Shown here in pieces: positions 1-10,011 of a DNA stretch of 64,000 nt. Where the stretch lies: contig NZ_LGDE01000148.1 of NCBI RefSeq assembly GCF_001279725.1, positions 20,376 through 84,375 of the forward strand, read 5' to 3'. How positions within the stretch are numbered: position 1 is the stretch's first letter; each line of letters starts with the position of its first letter. This stretch comes from Streptomyces sp. WM4235. GTDB lineage: Bacteria > Actinomycetota > Actinomycetes > Streptomycetales > Streptomycetaceae. The notes beneath the pieces were generated by a model. It did no database searches and was not told the origin of the DNA. It was given only the letters and a program-made list of their open reading frames with translations. Made by a program: the position numbers and the translations under genes.

Positions 1-51
1 GGCAAGCTCGACCCGATGGTCACGCCGACCGGGTCGTGGCTGCTGTTCTGA
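1..51 (+). CDS. 3' end of a plus-strand gene, product unknown
   Basis: An open frame from the window edge ends in TGA at 49-51 and reads ...GKLDPMVTPTGSWLLF. Only 16 residues are visible, so no family can be named. It is convergent with the M23 peptidase gene, 63 bp away. The call as coding rests only on the open frame and the sensible spacing. Confidence 0.45.
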   Translation, partial: GKLDPMVTPTGSWLLF

Positions 52-114
52 GCCGTCGCGAGCCGCCCGGTGCGGCGGGGGGTCGGACGCCGGTCGCCCG
101 GCGCCGTCGGCGTG

Positions 115-759
115 TCAGACGGTGACGCCGACCTGACGCAGGAAGCTCACCGGGTTGATGGCCGAGCCGTAGTTCGGGGTGGTGCGGATCTCGAAGTGCA
201 GGTGCGGACCGCTGGAGTTGCCGGTGTTGCCGGACAGCGCGATCTGCTGGGCGGCCGAGACCTTCTGGCCGATCTTGACCTGGATCCGCGAGAGGTGCGC
301 GTACTGGGAGTACTTGTTGTTCGCGTGCTTGATCACGACGGCGTTGCCGTACGCGGGACCGTCGCCACCGCCGTTGGGGCCGGCCTTGACGACCACACCG
401 GAGCTCGCGGCACTGACCTTGGTGCCGACGGGAACGGCGAAGTCCTGACCGGAGTGCTTGTGCGACCACATGTTGCCGCCCTTGCCGTAGGTCGCGGACA
501 GGGTGTAGCCGGAGACCGGCTTCTTCCAGGAACCGGCCGACTTCGCGGCGGCGGCCGGCTTCGCGGCGGCGGCCGGCTTGGCGGCGGCGGCCTGGGCCTT
601 CGCCTGGGCGGCGACGAGGCCGGGGGTGCCGTTGAGAGCGGTCTGCGCCTCGCCGGCGAAAGCGGCGGTCGTTCCGGCACCGAGGGCCAGTGCGGCACCG
701 AGGCCGGTGGCGGCGAGGGCGATACGGGTACGACGGGTGCTGACGCGCTTCGCGGACAT
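115..759 (-). CDS. Secreted M23 family metallopeptidase (LytM-like)
   Basis: This 214-residue protein is an exported cell-wall hydrolase of the lysostaphin/LytM family, expected to cut peptidoglycan peptide bridges with one zinc. A signal peptide covers about residues 1-36 (RRTR, hydrophobic stretch, then AFA). An Ala/Lys-rich linker with KPAAA repeats spans about 58-75. The M23 fold follows, with zinc-type ligands H102 and D106 (HSGQDF) and H186-x-H188 (HLHFE), plus H155. The start at 759 is preferred over a longer frame because GGAGG lies just upstream and the signal peptide then begins at the N-terminus. The upstream region of about 670 bp is unusually long and contains two inverted repeats. 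Confidence 0.9.
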   Translation of the reverse strand: MSAKRVSTRRTRIALAATGLGAALALGAGTTAAFAGEAQTALNGTPGLVAAQAKAQAAAAKPAAAAKPAAAAKSAGSWKKPVSGYTLSATYGKGGNMWSHKHSGQDFAVPVGTKVSAASSGVVVKAGPNGGGDGPAYGNAVVIKHANNKYSQYAHLSRIQVKIGQKVSAAQQIALSGNTGNSSGPHLHFEIRTTPNYGSAINPVSFLRQVGVTV

Positions 760-798
760 GTGTGGACCTCCGGGGCCGGGAACAAGGGCAATAGGTGA

Positions 799-834
799 CC
801 CGGCACGCTGAGCGGATGCTGAGCGGGTGCCGGG
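799..834. repeat. 8-bp perfect inverted repeat in the M23 gene leader
   Basis: The arms CCCGGCAC (799-806) and GTGCCGGG (827-834) enclose 20 bases containing two near-identical GCTGAGCGG units. It lies 40-75 bp upstream of the M23 start codon, so in the transcript it could form a hairpin ahead of the ribosome binding site. No T-run follows it. It does not match the c-di-AMP (ydaO) riboswitch known upstream of some Streptomyces wall hydrolase genes. Confidence 0.5.
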
Positions 835-961
835 CGAACTTGCTCCACCTTGGTAACCCGAGCCCCCCGGCTTCCTCAAACGTCCTCATTACTACGTCGA
901 CTCGTAGGTGCGAGGGGGGTCGAGAGGACTGTTGACCCGGCGATTACTGGGCCAAGGGAGG

Positions 962-1013
962 GGGCAAATCGGACACTCGATCTACGAAAGGTCCTAGTAG
1001 GTCCGATTTGCCC
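962..1013. repeat. 13-bp perfect inverted repeat upstream of the M23 gene
   Basis: GGGCAAATCGGAC (962-974) is repeated inverted as GTCCGATTTGCCC (1001-1013) around a 27-base or shorter centre containing GGTCCTAGTAGG. It is about 200-250 bp upstream of the M23 start and downstream of clpC. It may be an operator, an RNA hairpin in a long leader or a processing site. There is no U-run on either strand, so it does not look like a simple terminator. Confidence 0.6.
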
Positions 1014-1371
1014 TGTGCGGCTTGTCACCGGGCGCGGAGCCTCCGCCCACCCTGATCGAGACCCAGGTCACGCCCCTCGGGCCACCGGAAGGCACCCGAA
1101 GCACCCTCCGCCCCCTGCCCCCGTGCCTTCCGCCGACCCACGCGGGCGCCACCCGTGGGACCACCCCCGCGCCGGGGGAGCCGGTACGGGCCCGGTCGCC
1201 CGGTACAGGCCCGGGAGGGCGGTACGGACCCGGAGGGCGGGTCCGGGGCCCCTGCGCGCGCCCCGGGCCCGCTCGTGCCCGCAGGGACGGGCCGCAATCC
1301 CTCCCGCCTCGCACGGGCCCGGACGTCCGCTCCGGCTCTCCCCCGCCCCGCAGGGCCCCGGACGCGCGAAA
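1014..1371. other. GC-rich spacer without a supported gene
   Basis: No frame here has both a plausible start with ribosome binding site and a recognisable protein. Between about 1180 and 1255 it holds imperfect repeats built on CGGTACxGGCCCGG and GGAGGGCGG. It separates the clpC terminator from the inverted repeat at 962-1013. Confidence 0.5.
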
Positions 1372-1411
1372 GGGGCGGCCCCGGAACCGTTCGGTTCCGG
1401 GGCCGCCCCTT
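1372..1411 (-). terminator. Rho-independent terminator of clpC
   Basis: A 17-bp perfect stem (1372-1388 paired with 1393-1409) with a four-base loop lies 18 bp beyond the clpC stop codon. Read on the minus strand it is followed by CTTTCGCG, a short T-run typical of Streptomyces terminators. Confidence 0.8.
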
Positions 1412-1428
1412 CGTACAGCGGTCAGGCC

Positions 1429-3954
<2,526 letters not shown>

Positions 3955-4417
3955 CGTTTATCGCTCCTCAGAGCGGTCGGGCAGTTCGGGGTCGGTCCCC
4001 GCCCTGTCCTTCCGCATGCTAGTCCCGCGGGGCGGGACAGCTCATTCCAACTGCCGACATCCGTCCGCGGCTCACCCTCACGTCCGCGGGAAAACCCGGC
4101 CGTAAGTGCCGACAACTGCTCCAACCCGATGGTGCGAGACGATGTTCCCGCAGGCCAGGCAGATACCCGTCACACGTGTACGCCGATGGCGAACGGAAGC
4201 CGGTCGGAGACCCTTCAAATCAGCGTGTCGCCCCGATCCACTAGGAATGTCTTACCCGTGGGGACTGACACTCCATGCGGCCGGGAGACGGTTCCCTCCG
4301 CTACGGGCGAACACGGTTCCGTCTTCGAATGTGGGACTCCGCCCCACGGACGTTTACGTTCCGTATTGGGTCCGCCGCGCTGCGTAACTCCAGGGCACTT
4401 CCGGAGTTGCTCCGGTC
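3955..4417. other. Divergent control region between clpC and the gene at 4418
   Basis: This 463-bp spacer has no supported gene on either strand. It holds the ClgR-type box at 4299-4312. It must carry the clpC promoter(s) on the minus strand and the promoter of the plus-strand gene at 4418. Its base composition is somewhat less GC-rich than the coding flanks. Confidence 0.6.
4299..4312 (-). promoter_or_regulatory. Candidate ClgR operator upstream of clpC
   Basis: On the minus strand the sequence reads GTTCGC-CCGTA-GCG. This agrees with the GTTCGC-N5-GCG operator described for ClgR, the activator of clp and lon genes in Streptomyces. It lies 345 bp upstream of the clpC start codon. The match to the consensus is seen; actual binding is inferred. 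Confidence 0.65.
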
Positions 4418-5020
4418 ATGGCCCTCATCGCCGAGACCGTCCCGCATCCGCGCTCCCCGTCCGAGGAGGACGCGTACGTCTCCTGGTACGGGCGGGTGCT
4501 CGGCTGGACCCTCGCGGGCGGCCCTGCCGCCCAGCTGGTCACCGGGACGCGGTTCGACGTACTGGAACTGCCGGCCGACGCGGGTGGCCGGCTGCTGCGC
4601 AGGCCGGTCGACACCGGGCCGGTGGCCGTCATGGGACGCCGTATGCGCTTCCTGGTGGCCCCGGGCAGCGCCGAGGAGCTGGACGGGCTGCTCGACTGGC
4701 TGGAGTGGGGTCCGGTGGCCCTGGATCTGACCGCCCTGGGTGTGGGTGGCCGCATCACCGCCCCCGTGCCGCCGGGGCGGCCACAGGGAAGCCCTCAGGG
4801 GGCCGCCGTGTGGCTGCGGCCCCCCGAACCGGGGTGCGAGGCGTTCCTGCCGTCCCTGCCCGGTACCGGACAGGGCGCCGGGGCCGGCCTGAGAGGCACC
4901 GGACCCGATCTCGTACGTCTGGTCGCCGCGGCGGCCACGGAGTGCCACCGGGCACGCCTGCGGCGACGCGCGGCCCCCGCGAGGCCCGTCGGCGCCGTGG
5001 GTCAGCCCCGGTTCTCGTAG
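4418..5020 (+). CDS. Conserved Streptomyces protein, possible primase/polymerase-like fragment
   Basis: This 200-residue protein has no signal peptide or membrane segment. Proteins like it sit between clpC and lsr2 in Streptomyces and have been labelled bifunctional primase/polymerase N-terminal domain proteins. I recognise the context more than the fold and see no intact catalytic motif, so the function is open. The start has GGAG about ten bases upstream. The last 19 bp overlap the 3' end of lsr2 tail to tail. The C-terminal 40 residues are Arg/Ala-rich and low in complexity. Confidence 0.65.
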   Translation: MALIAETVPHPRSPSEEDAYVSWYGRVLGWTLAGGPAAQLVTGTRFDVLELPADAGGRLLRRPVDTGPVAVMGRRMRFLVAPGSAEELDGLLDWLEWGPVALDLTALGVGGRITAPVPPGRPQGSPQGAAVWLRPPEPGCEAFLPSLPGTGQGAGAGLRGTGPDLVRLVAAAATECHRARLRRRAAPARPVGAVGQPRFS

Positions 5021-5337
5021 GCCTCGCGAATGTCGGCGGGGACACGGCCGCGGTCGTTGACCGTAAGGCCCTTCGCCTTCGCCCACGCACGGATTTCCGC
5101 GGTGTCCGGGTTGCCCGCCGAAACGGCGGCGCGGCCCTTGGCGCGACCCGCGGCGGCACGGCCACCGGTACGACGGCCACTCTTGGTGTAGGGCTCAAGC
5201 AGGCCGCGGAGCTTTTCAGCGTTGGCGGCGGTGAGGTCGATCTCGTAGGTCTTGCCATCCACAGCGAACGTCACGGTCTCGTCCGCCTCGCCACCGTCGA
5301 GGTCGTCGACAAGAAGGACCTGAACCTTCTGTGCCAC
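5002..5337 (-). CDS. lsr2: Lsr2-type nucleoid-associated protein
   Basis: Lsr2 is the actinobacterial H-NS analogue. It oligomerises through its N-terminus and binds AT-rich DNA, silencing foreign and secondary-metabolite genes. The 111 residues begin AQKVQVLLVDDLDGG, the usual Lsr2 dimerisation domain. A basic, Gly/Ala-rich linker covers about 52-72, and the C-terminal DNA-binding domain carries the R96-G97-R98 minor-groove hook (DRGRVP). The GTG start at 5337 is chosen because homologues start there and GAAAGGAAA sits upstream. The spacer upstream of the gene is visibly AT-richer than its surroundings, which would suit autoregulation. Confidence 0.96.
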   Translation of the reverse strand: MAQKVQVLLVDDLDGGEADETVTFAVDGKTYEIDLTAANAEKLRGLLEPYTKSGRRTGGRAAAGRAKGRAAVSAGNPDTAEIRAWAKAKGLTVNDRGRVPADIREAYENRG

Positions 5338-5513
5338 CGGATTTCCTTTCATCGAAAATGCAGTACGCGGAAAGGAAACCGCTTTTGCCTGGAAAACACA
5401 AACCCCCGCCGAGAGGTTCAGGACGTCAACAGGGCGGGAAACGTACGCGATTCGGACATAGGCCACAGGCGGGCGGAGCCCCGTAAAAGCGGCTGAGATC
5501 GATCCGTCATCGA

Positions 5514-6044
5514 TCAGAGGTGCAGAAGCATCCGACTGTTGCCCAAGGTGTTCGGCTTCACTCGTTCGAGACCGAGGAACTCGGCGACGCCCTCGTCATA
5601 GGAACGCAGGAGCTCCATGTAGACATCGGGCTCGACCGCGGTCGCGCCGATCTCGACGAAGCCGTGGTTCGCGAAGAAGTCCACTTCGAAGGTGAGGCAG
5701 AAAACCCGGCTCACGCCGAGCAGACGGGCCGTCTCCAACAACTTGGCCAGTACCCGATGTCCGACACCGGCGCCCTTCAACTCGCGATCCACCGCGAGAG
5801 TGCGCACTTCCGCAAGGTCTTCCCACATCACGTGCAGAGCGCCACAGCCCACCACCTGACCGTCACCGACGCGTTCCGCGACCCAGAACTCCTGGATGTC
5901 CTCGTAAAGGACGACGGGGGCTTTGTCGAGCAGGATCCGTTGCTGCACGTACTGGTCGAGCAGGCGTCGCAGCGCGGGAACATCGCGGGTGCGTGCGCGG
6001 CGGATCGTCACGGTATTTGCTTCTGCGGCGGAAAACTCTCCCAT
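5514..6044 (-). CDS. GNAT acetyltransferase, probable amino-acid N-acetyltransferase
   Basis: The 176 residues form one GNAT fold. Residues around 90-115 (RTLAVDRELKGAGVGHRVL) carry the acetyl-CoA pyrophosphate-binding loop, and the family resembles short ArgA-type N-acetylglutamate synthases. The likely reaction is acetylation of an amino acid, perhaps glutamate for arginine synthesis, but substrate is inferred from resemblance only. The start at 6044 gives MGEF; a GTG 11 codons further in is an alternative because neither has a strong ribosome binding site. The gene lies 11 bp downstream of the BlaI-type gene and may be co-transcribed. Confidence 0.85.
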   Translation of the reverse strand: MGEFSAAEANTVTIRRARTRDVPALRRLLDQYVQQRILLDKAPVVLYEDIQEFWVAERVGDGQVVGCGALHVMWEDLAEVRTLAVDRELKGAGVGHRVLAKLLETARLLGVSRVFCLTFEVDFFANHGFVEIGATAVEPDVYMELLRSYDEGVAEFLGLERVKPNTLGNSRMLLHL

Positions 6045-6055
6045 GCGGGGGGACG

Positions 6056-6607
6056 CTATCGCCCCGGCTCGGTCCCGCGCTCGCCGGAGTCCTCTTCGGG
6101 TCGCGGGTCTTCCGGGGCTTCCCCGGGCTTCGCGTCTTCTTCGGGTACCGGCTCTTCCGCGGGTACCGGCTCTTCCGCGGGTACCGGCTCTTCCGCGGGT
6201 ACCGGCTCTTCCGGGGCTTCCCGGGGTTCGGGGGCGGTGGCCTCGCCGTCGTGACCGACGATGCGTACGGCGTCGCGGAGGGCTTCGCGCTGTTCCGCCG
6301 ACATCATGCCGAAGAAGGCCACGAGAGCGGCCGCCGGGTTGTCGCTGGTGGCCCATGCCTCGTTCATCAGTGCGGCCGAGTAGGCGGGCCGGGTGGAGAC
6401 CGCGGTATATCGATAGGCGCGGCCTTCGGCTTCCCGGCGGACCCAGCCCTTCTGATGGAGATTGTCCATAACGGTCATGACCGTGGTGTACGCGATGGAC
6501 CGTTCCTGCTGGAGGTCTTCCAGGACTTCCCGAACGGTGACCGGGCGGTTCCACTGCCACACCCGTGTCATCACTGCGTCTTCGAGTTCTCCCAAGGGGC
6601 GAGGCAC
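6056..6607 (-). CDS. BlaI/MecI/CopY-family winged-helix repressor
   Basis: The first 120 of 183 residues are a BlaI-type winged helix and dimerisation region (PLGELEDAVMTRVWQW, YTTVMTVMDNLHQKGWV). Such repressors are usually inactivated when a BlaR/MecR-type membrane protease cleaves them. No such partner gene is adjacent, so the inducing signal is unknown. The C-terminal 60 residues form an acidic Pro/Glu tail made of EEPVPA repeats, which are absent from classical BlaI and probably disordered. It is followed 11 bp later by the GNAT gene. Confidence 0.9.
   Translation of the reverse strand: MPRPLGELEDAVMTRVWQWNRPVTVREVLEDLQQERSIAYTTVMTVMDNLHQKGWVRREAEGRAYRYTAVSTRPAYSAALMNEAWATSDNPAAALVAFFGMMSAEQREALRDAVRIVGHDGEATAPEPREAPEEPVPAEEPVPAEEPVPAEEPVPEEDAKPGEAPEDPRPEEDSGERGTEPGR
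6143..6214. repeat. Four tandem 18-bp units inside the BlaI-type gene
   Basis: The unit GGGTACCGGCTCTTCCGC is repeated four times head to tail (6143, 6161, 6179, 6197), the last with one change. On the minus strand it encodes the hexapeptide repeat PVPAEE in the repressor's acidic tail. Near-identity of the units suggests recent expansion and possible length variation between strains. Confidence 0.9.
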
Positions 6608-6688
6608 AACAGCACGATAGTGCGGGTTGTGCGGAATTGCCCGACCATTCGGCCGGCAACGCGCGACGAGCCGGTGCCGGGCAACAAA

Positions 6689-6719
6689 ATGGGGCGCACG
6701 GCCCGCAGGCCGTACGCCC
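6689..6719 (-). terminator. Terminator after the small membrane protein gene
   Basis: A 12-bp stem with one wobble pair (6692-6703 with 6708-6719) is followed on the minus strand by CATTTTGTT. It lies 23 bp past the stop of the 55-residue membrane protein gene and upstream of the BlaI-type gene, so it should separate the two transcripts. Confidence 0.75.
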
Positions 6720-6742
6720 GTCCCCGAGACTTTCGCCCGGGG

Positions 6743-6910
6743 TTACTTCCCGGGCTGTCGGGCGGCCTCGGCGGAGGCGAGCACGGCGTCCACGGCCGCG
6801 TCCTCCTTCGCCTTGTTGGCACCGCCCTGGCTCTTCACGATCGTCACGACGAGAGCGATGAAGAACGCGGCCATCACGATGGGGGGCACGAGCGCGGAAA
6901 CGTAGTCCAT
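6743..6910 (-). CDS. Small single-pass membrane protein (55 residues)
   Basis: The frame MDYVSALVPPIVMAAF... has one hydrophobic helix at about residues 6-26 followed by a charged, Ala-rich cytoplasmic tail (KSQGGANKAKED). It begins with ATG and ends in TAA 33 bp ahead of a terminator. It starts 13 bp after the stop of the gene at 6924-7511, so the two are probably one transcript. The function is unknown; its size and layout suggest a membrane anchor or small accessory subunit. Confidence 0.75.
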   Translation of the reverse strand: MDYVSALVPPIVMAAFFIALVVTIVKSQGGANKAKEDAAVDAVLASAEAARQPGK

Positions 6911-6923
6911 GCCCCCAGCCTAG

Positions 6924-7511
6924 CTACCCGGCGGCGCGGCCGTCCGCCGGGGGCCGGCCCGGCGCGGCGGGCTTCCGGCGGGGCGGGAAGACCTCCCCGG
7001 GGGTCGGAATGGGGCGCTCGCGCCCGGGGCGCGGCTCCTCCTCGGGGGCCGGGGCGGGTGCGGGCTTCGGCTCGCCGCCCCGTTCGTCCTCGCGTCCGCC
7101 GGCGAGGGCCAGCAGTCGGGTGCGGGGGGCGGGCGCCGTCCGCAGCCGGCGGCGTACGGAGCGCTCCGCGACCGCCTGGGCCCGTTCCAGCACGGCGGCG
7201 GCGACCGGGTTGGCGCGCAGGGCCCGCAGGGCCGCGAGGTCGTCGGGTACCGGCTCGTAGCCGGCGGCCAGGGCGTCCTGCAGCAGCTCCAGGTAGCCGG
7301 AGAGGCTGCCGGGCAGGGCGCCCCTGTAGCGGGCGAGGTCGGCGAGGAGGAAGTCTCTGAGCCTCTCCGCCTCGGCGACCGCGTCGTCCACCGACGCCGC
7401 GAGGCGAAGGCAGGCCTGGACCTCGACGGCCGGGAGCGGGGCCGTGGAGGACTGGAGGGCGTGGGCGAGCGAGCGCCTGAGCACGTGCAGCTCGGCAGCA
7501 CTGAACGCCAT
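6924..7511 (-). CDS. Conserved hypothetical protein, helical with disordered Pro-rich tail
   Basis: The 195 residues start MAFSAAELHVLRRSLAHAL. About 120 residues look mainly helical with regular Leu/Ala heptads and no membrane segment. The last 60 residues are Pro/Glu/Arg-rich and probably disordered. I do not recognise a named domain. A longer start 30 bp upstream is possible; the MAFSAAEL start is preferred on N-terminal character. It is upstream of, and likely co-transcribed with, the 55-residue membrane protein gene. Confidence 0.7.
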   Translation of the reverse strand: MAFSAAELHVLRRSLAHALQSSTAPLPAVEVQACLRLAASVDDAVAEAERLRDFLLADLARYRGALPGSLSGYLELLQDALAAGYEPVPDDLAALRALRANPVAAAVLERAQAVAERSVRRRLRTAPAPRTRLLALAGGREDERGGEPKPAPAPAPEEEPRPGRERPIPTPGEVFPPRRKPAAPGRPPADGRAAG

Positions 7512-7690
7512 GCCGCCGCGGGATCCGTAGGGCGTGGGCATGGGCCGAAGATACGCGCTAATCGGACTAAATCCCCTTAATTGGGGCGGCTACGGCGCGG
7601 CGGGATCGGCACTTGCCAAAATGGAAAGTGCGCGTCACTCTGGAAAGCAGGTGGTGGCCGCCCGGCCGCGCCGACCACGAGGGGGACACC

Positions 7691-8086
7691 GTGAGCGAGT
7701 ACACCGAGGCCAAACGGATGGAGAGGGCGGCGCTGCTGAACAGCGGCTGGTACGCGCGCTACCTGTGGGCTTTCGGGGCGGGGCAACTGGTCCTCGTACC
7801 GGTGTCCCTGCTCTGGCACGGGGCCGCCCAGGCCGTCGTCTTCGCGACGGCCAACATGCTGCTCGTGGGCGGGATGAGCGTGTACGCGGCGCGGCAGCGG
7901 GTGGTACGGCGCGGGTTCGGCCTCAAGCACGGACTGGTCATCGGGACCTGGTCCGTGGTGTTCGCGGCGACGGTGGTCCTGGGCACCGAGGTCTTCCGGG
8001 ACAACCTGGCGTTCACGGTCGTGGCCGCGGTGGCGTGCGCGCTGCCGGCCGTCGTGGGCGCGGTGACCGAGAGGCGGGCCGCATGA
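7691..8086 (+). CDS. Four-helix integral membrane protein of unknown function
   Basis: The 131 residues hold four hydrophobic segments (about 26-46, 49-66, 80-101, 105-124) after a charged N-terminus (MSEYTEAKRMERAALLNS). The GTG start at 7691 is preceded by GAGGGGG at good spacing. The stop overlaps the start of the winged-helix gene by four bases (ATGA), so the two are translationally coupled. Membrane proteins paired with a MarR/winged-helix regulator of this small type are common in actinomycetes, but no activity is established from the sequence. Confidence 0.8.
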   Translation: MSEYTEAKRMERAALLNSGWYARYLWAFGAGQLVLVPVSLLWHGAAQAVVFATANMLLVGGMSVYAARQRVVRRGFGLKHGLVIGTWSVVFAATVVLGTEVFRDNLAFTVVAAVACALPAVVGAVTERRAA

Positions 8087-8394
8087 GCACGGAGAAGGAG
8101 GGCGCCCACCCCCGGCACGGGCTCGCGCCGCTGTTGAACGCGCCGGTGCGGCTGTCGGTGGTGGCGGCGCTGGCCGCGGTGGACAAGGCCGAGTTCGGCT
8201 TCGTGCGGGACCTCGTGGAGGTGTCCGACTCGGTGCTGTCCAAGCAGGTGGCGGCGCTGGAGGAGGCGGGCCTGGTGGCCGTCGCCAAGGGCCGGGTGGC
8301 CCGCCGCCCGCGGACCTGGCTCTCGCTGACCCCGAGCGGCCGGACCGTCTACCGGCGCCACCTGGACGCCCTGCGGGCCATCGCGGGTCCGTAG
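8083..8394 (+). CDS. Small winged-helix transcriptional regulator
   Basis: The 103 residues match the compact MarR-like winged-helix type: LLNAPVRLSVVAALA, then a recognition helix DSVLSKQVAALEEAGLV, and a wing rich in Arg (GRVARRPRTWLSLT). Its ATG overlaps the stop of the membrane protein gene by four bases. Autoregulation of the pair is likely but not shown by any visible operator. Confidence 0.88.
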   Translation: MSTEKEGAHPRHGLAPLLNAPVRLSVVAALAAVDKAEFGFVRDLVEVSDSVLSKQVAALEEAGLVAVAKGRVARRPRTWLSLTPSGRTVYRRHLDALRAIAGP

Positions 8395-8418
8395 GCGATG
8401 CTCCCGGGCCGTCGGAGC

Positions 8419-8441
8419 CGGCGGCCCGATCCGGGCCGCCG
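8419..8441. terminator. Bidirectional hairpin between convergent genes
   Basis: CGGCGGCCCG (8419-8428) pairs perfectly with CGGGCCGCCG (8432-8441) around a three-base loop. It lies between the stop codons of the winged-helix gene (8394) and the kinase gene (8450). There is no T-run, as is common for Streptomyces terminators. Confidence 0.55.
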
Positions 8442-8449
8442 CGGACCGC

Positions 8450-10009
8450 TCAGCGGCCCGGGGCAGCCCCCTGGCGGCGGCCGGGGGCGGCGGCGAGCGG
8501 GGGCAGGAGCATGCCGATGAGCAGTCCGGCTCCGATCCAGACCCCGACGCCGATCGCGACCGCGCCCAGGGCCGGGACCGGTGTCCGGGCGGCCGTCAGC
8601 CAGGCGGCGAACACGCCGGCGATCTGCCCCGTGTCGTTGGCGAGGAAGGCGGCCTCCTTGGCCCGCGAGACGGCGCGGATCGCCTTGTGCTGCCAGTGGC
8701 CGACGATCCAGAGCACCGGCGCCGTGGCGAGGCCGACCAGGATCGCCTTCCACCAGGTCACCGGGGTGGCGAACAGCAACGTCAGCAGCACCGCCAGGCC
8801 GACGGCCGGCGCGAGGAGGATGTAGACGAGGGTGAGCGGGTCCGCCTCGTCCGTTTGGATCTCCTTGCTGAACCAGGCGACGAGCGTGACGCCCAAGGCC
8901 GCGGCGACGGCCCAGAACCCGGACAGGGCCCCGAAGCCGAACAACTGGCCGCCGGCCGCCAATCCGGGCAGGAGCGTGCCCGCCCAGGCGGACCCCGGGG
9001 AGACCACGACCGACTTGCCCGGCGCGCGCCCGGAAGCGGGGCTGCCCTTCGACCGCGGTTCGGCCTTCGGCTGCGGTTCGGCCTTCGACGGGGCGGCGAC
9101 CGCGGGGGCCTCCGCCGCGGTCCGGGTCGTCACCGGGGGGCGCGGCTGCCAGGACGGCGCCTTGGTGCGGGCGCCCTGCTCGGGCACCGGCCGGGTCGGC
9201 GGCGCGACGGCGGCGCGCAGCAGTTCGGCGGTCCGCGCCGCCGAGTCGGGGCGGTCCGCGGCGTCCTTGCTCAACAGGCTCAGGACCAGCAGGTCCAGGG
9301 CCCGGGGGATCTCGGGGCGGCGGACCCGCAGGGAGTCGGGTGCGCGTTGCGCGTGCTGGGCGAGGACCTCCCAGGGGGATCCGGTGAACGGCAGCTCGCC
9401 GGCGAGCAGTTCGTACAGGAGACAGCCCAGGCTGTAGATGTCGGTGCGGCCGTCCACCGCGTCGCCGCGCGCCTGTTCCGGCGACATGTAGGCGGGTGTG
9501 CCGATCGCCAGGCCGGTCGTGGTCAGTCCCTGCATGCCGCTCTGCCGGGCGATCCCGAAGTCGCAGATCTTGATCCGGCCCCGGGTGGTGAGCAGCACGT
9601 TGCCGGGCTTGATGTCGCGGTGGACGACGCCCGCGCCGTGGGCCGCCTGGAGCCCCTCGCATATCTGCGTGCCCCAGCGCACCACGTCCTCGATCGGGGC
9701 CCGGCCGGTGGCGGTGCCGAGCGGGCGCCCGTCGACGAGTTCCATGACCAGGTAGACCACGGTCCGGTGGTCGACGACGGTCTCGCCGACGTCGTGGACG
9801 GACACCACGTGGGGGTCCGACAGCGCCGCGGCCGCCCGGGCCTCGGCGCGCAGCCGTAACGCGAGCTTGTCGTCTCCGGGCCGGGCGATGACCTTCACGG
9901 CGACGGCCCGGCCCAATTCGAGGTCCCGGGCCCGCCACACCTCCCCCATGCCGCCCGCGCCGATGCGGTCGCCCAGCGCGTAGCGGCCGGCCAGGATCGT
10001 CCCGTTCAT
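8450..10009 (-). CDS. Membrane-anchored Ser/Thr protein kinase (PknB type)
   Basis: The 519 residues carry a complete Hanks-type kinase domain (about 8-270): Gly-rich loop GAGGMGEV, catalytic Lys39, HRDIKPGN at 130-137, DFG at 150-152 and APE-like MSPEQ. A Pro/Ala-rich linker follows. The last 180 residues contain several hydrophobic segments and are probably in the membrane, with no PASTA or other obvious extracellular sensor. The start lies only two bases after the stop of a DUF397 gene, so translation is probably coupled. Kinase substrate is unknown. Confidence 0.95.
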   Translation of the reverse strand: MNGTILAGRYALGDRIGAGGMGEVWRARDLELGRAVAVKVIARPGDDKLALRLRAEARAAAALSDPHVVSVHDVGETVVDHRTVVYLVMELVDGRPLGTATGRAPIEDVVRWGTQICEGLQAAHGAGVVHRDIKPGNVLLTTRGRIKICDFGIARQSGMQGLTTTGLAIGTPAYMSPEQARGDAVDGRTDIYSLGCLLYELLAGELPFTGSPWEVLAQHAQRAPDSLRVRRPEIPRALDLLVLSLLSKDAADRPDSAARTAELLRAAVAPPTRPVPEQGARTKAPSWQPRPPVTTRTAAEAPAVAAPSKAEPQPKAEPRSKGSPASGRAPGKSVVVSPGSAWAGTLLPGLAAGGQLFGFGALSGFWAVAAALGVTLVAWFSKEIQTDEADPLTLVYILLAPAVGLAVLLTLLFATPVTWWKAILVGLATAPVLWIVGHWQHKAIRAVSRAKEAAFLANDTGQIAGVFAAWLTAARTPVPALGAVAIGVGVWIGAGLLIGMLLPPLAAAPGRRQGAAPGR

Positions 10010-10011
10010 GC

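Noticed and set aside
760..1013. c-di-AMP (ydaO) riboswitch in the M23 gene leader
   Set aside because: The conserved core sequences of that riboswitch are not present in this leader, despite its length.
8387..9938. Second long minus-strand frame through the kinase gene
   Set aside because: It is an alternate frame of the kinase; only the frame at 8450-10009 shows kinase motifs.
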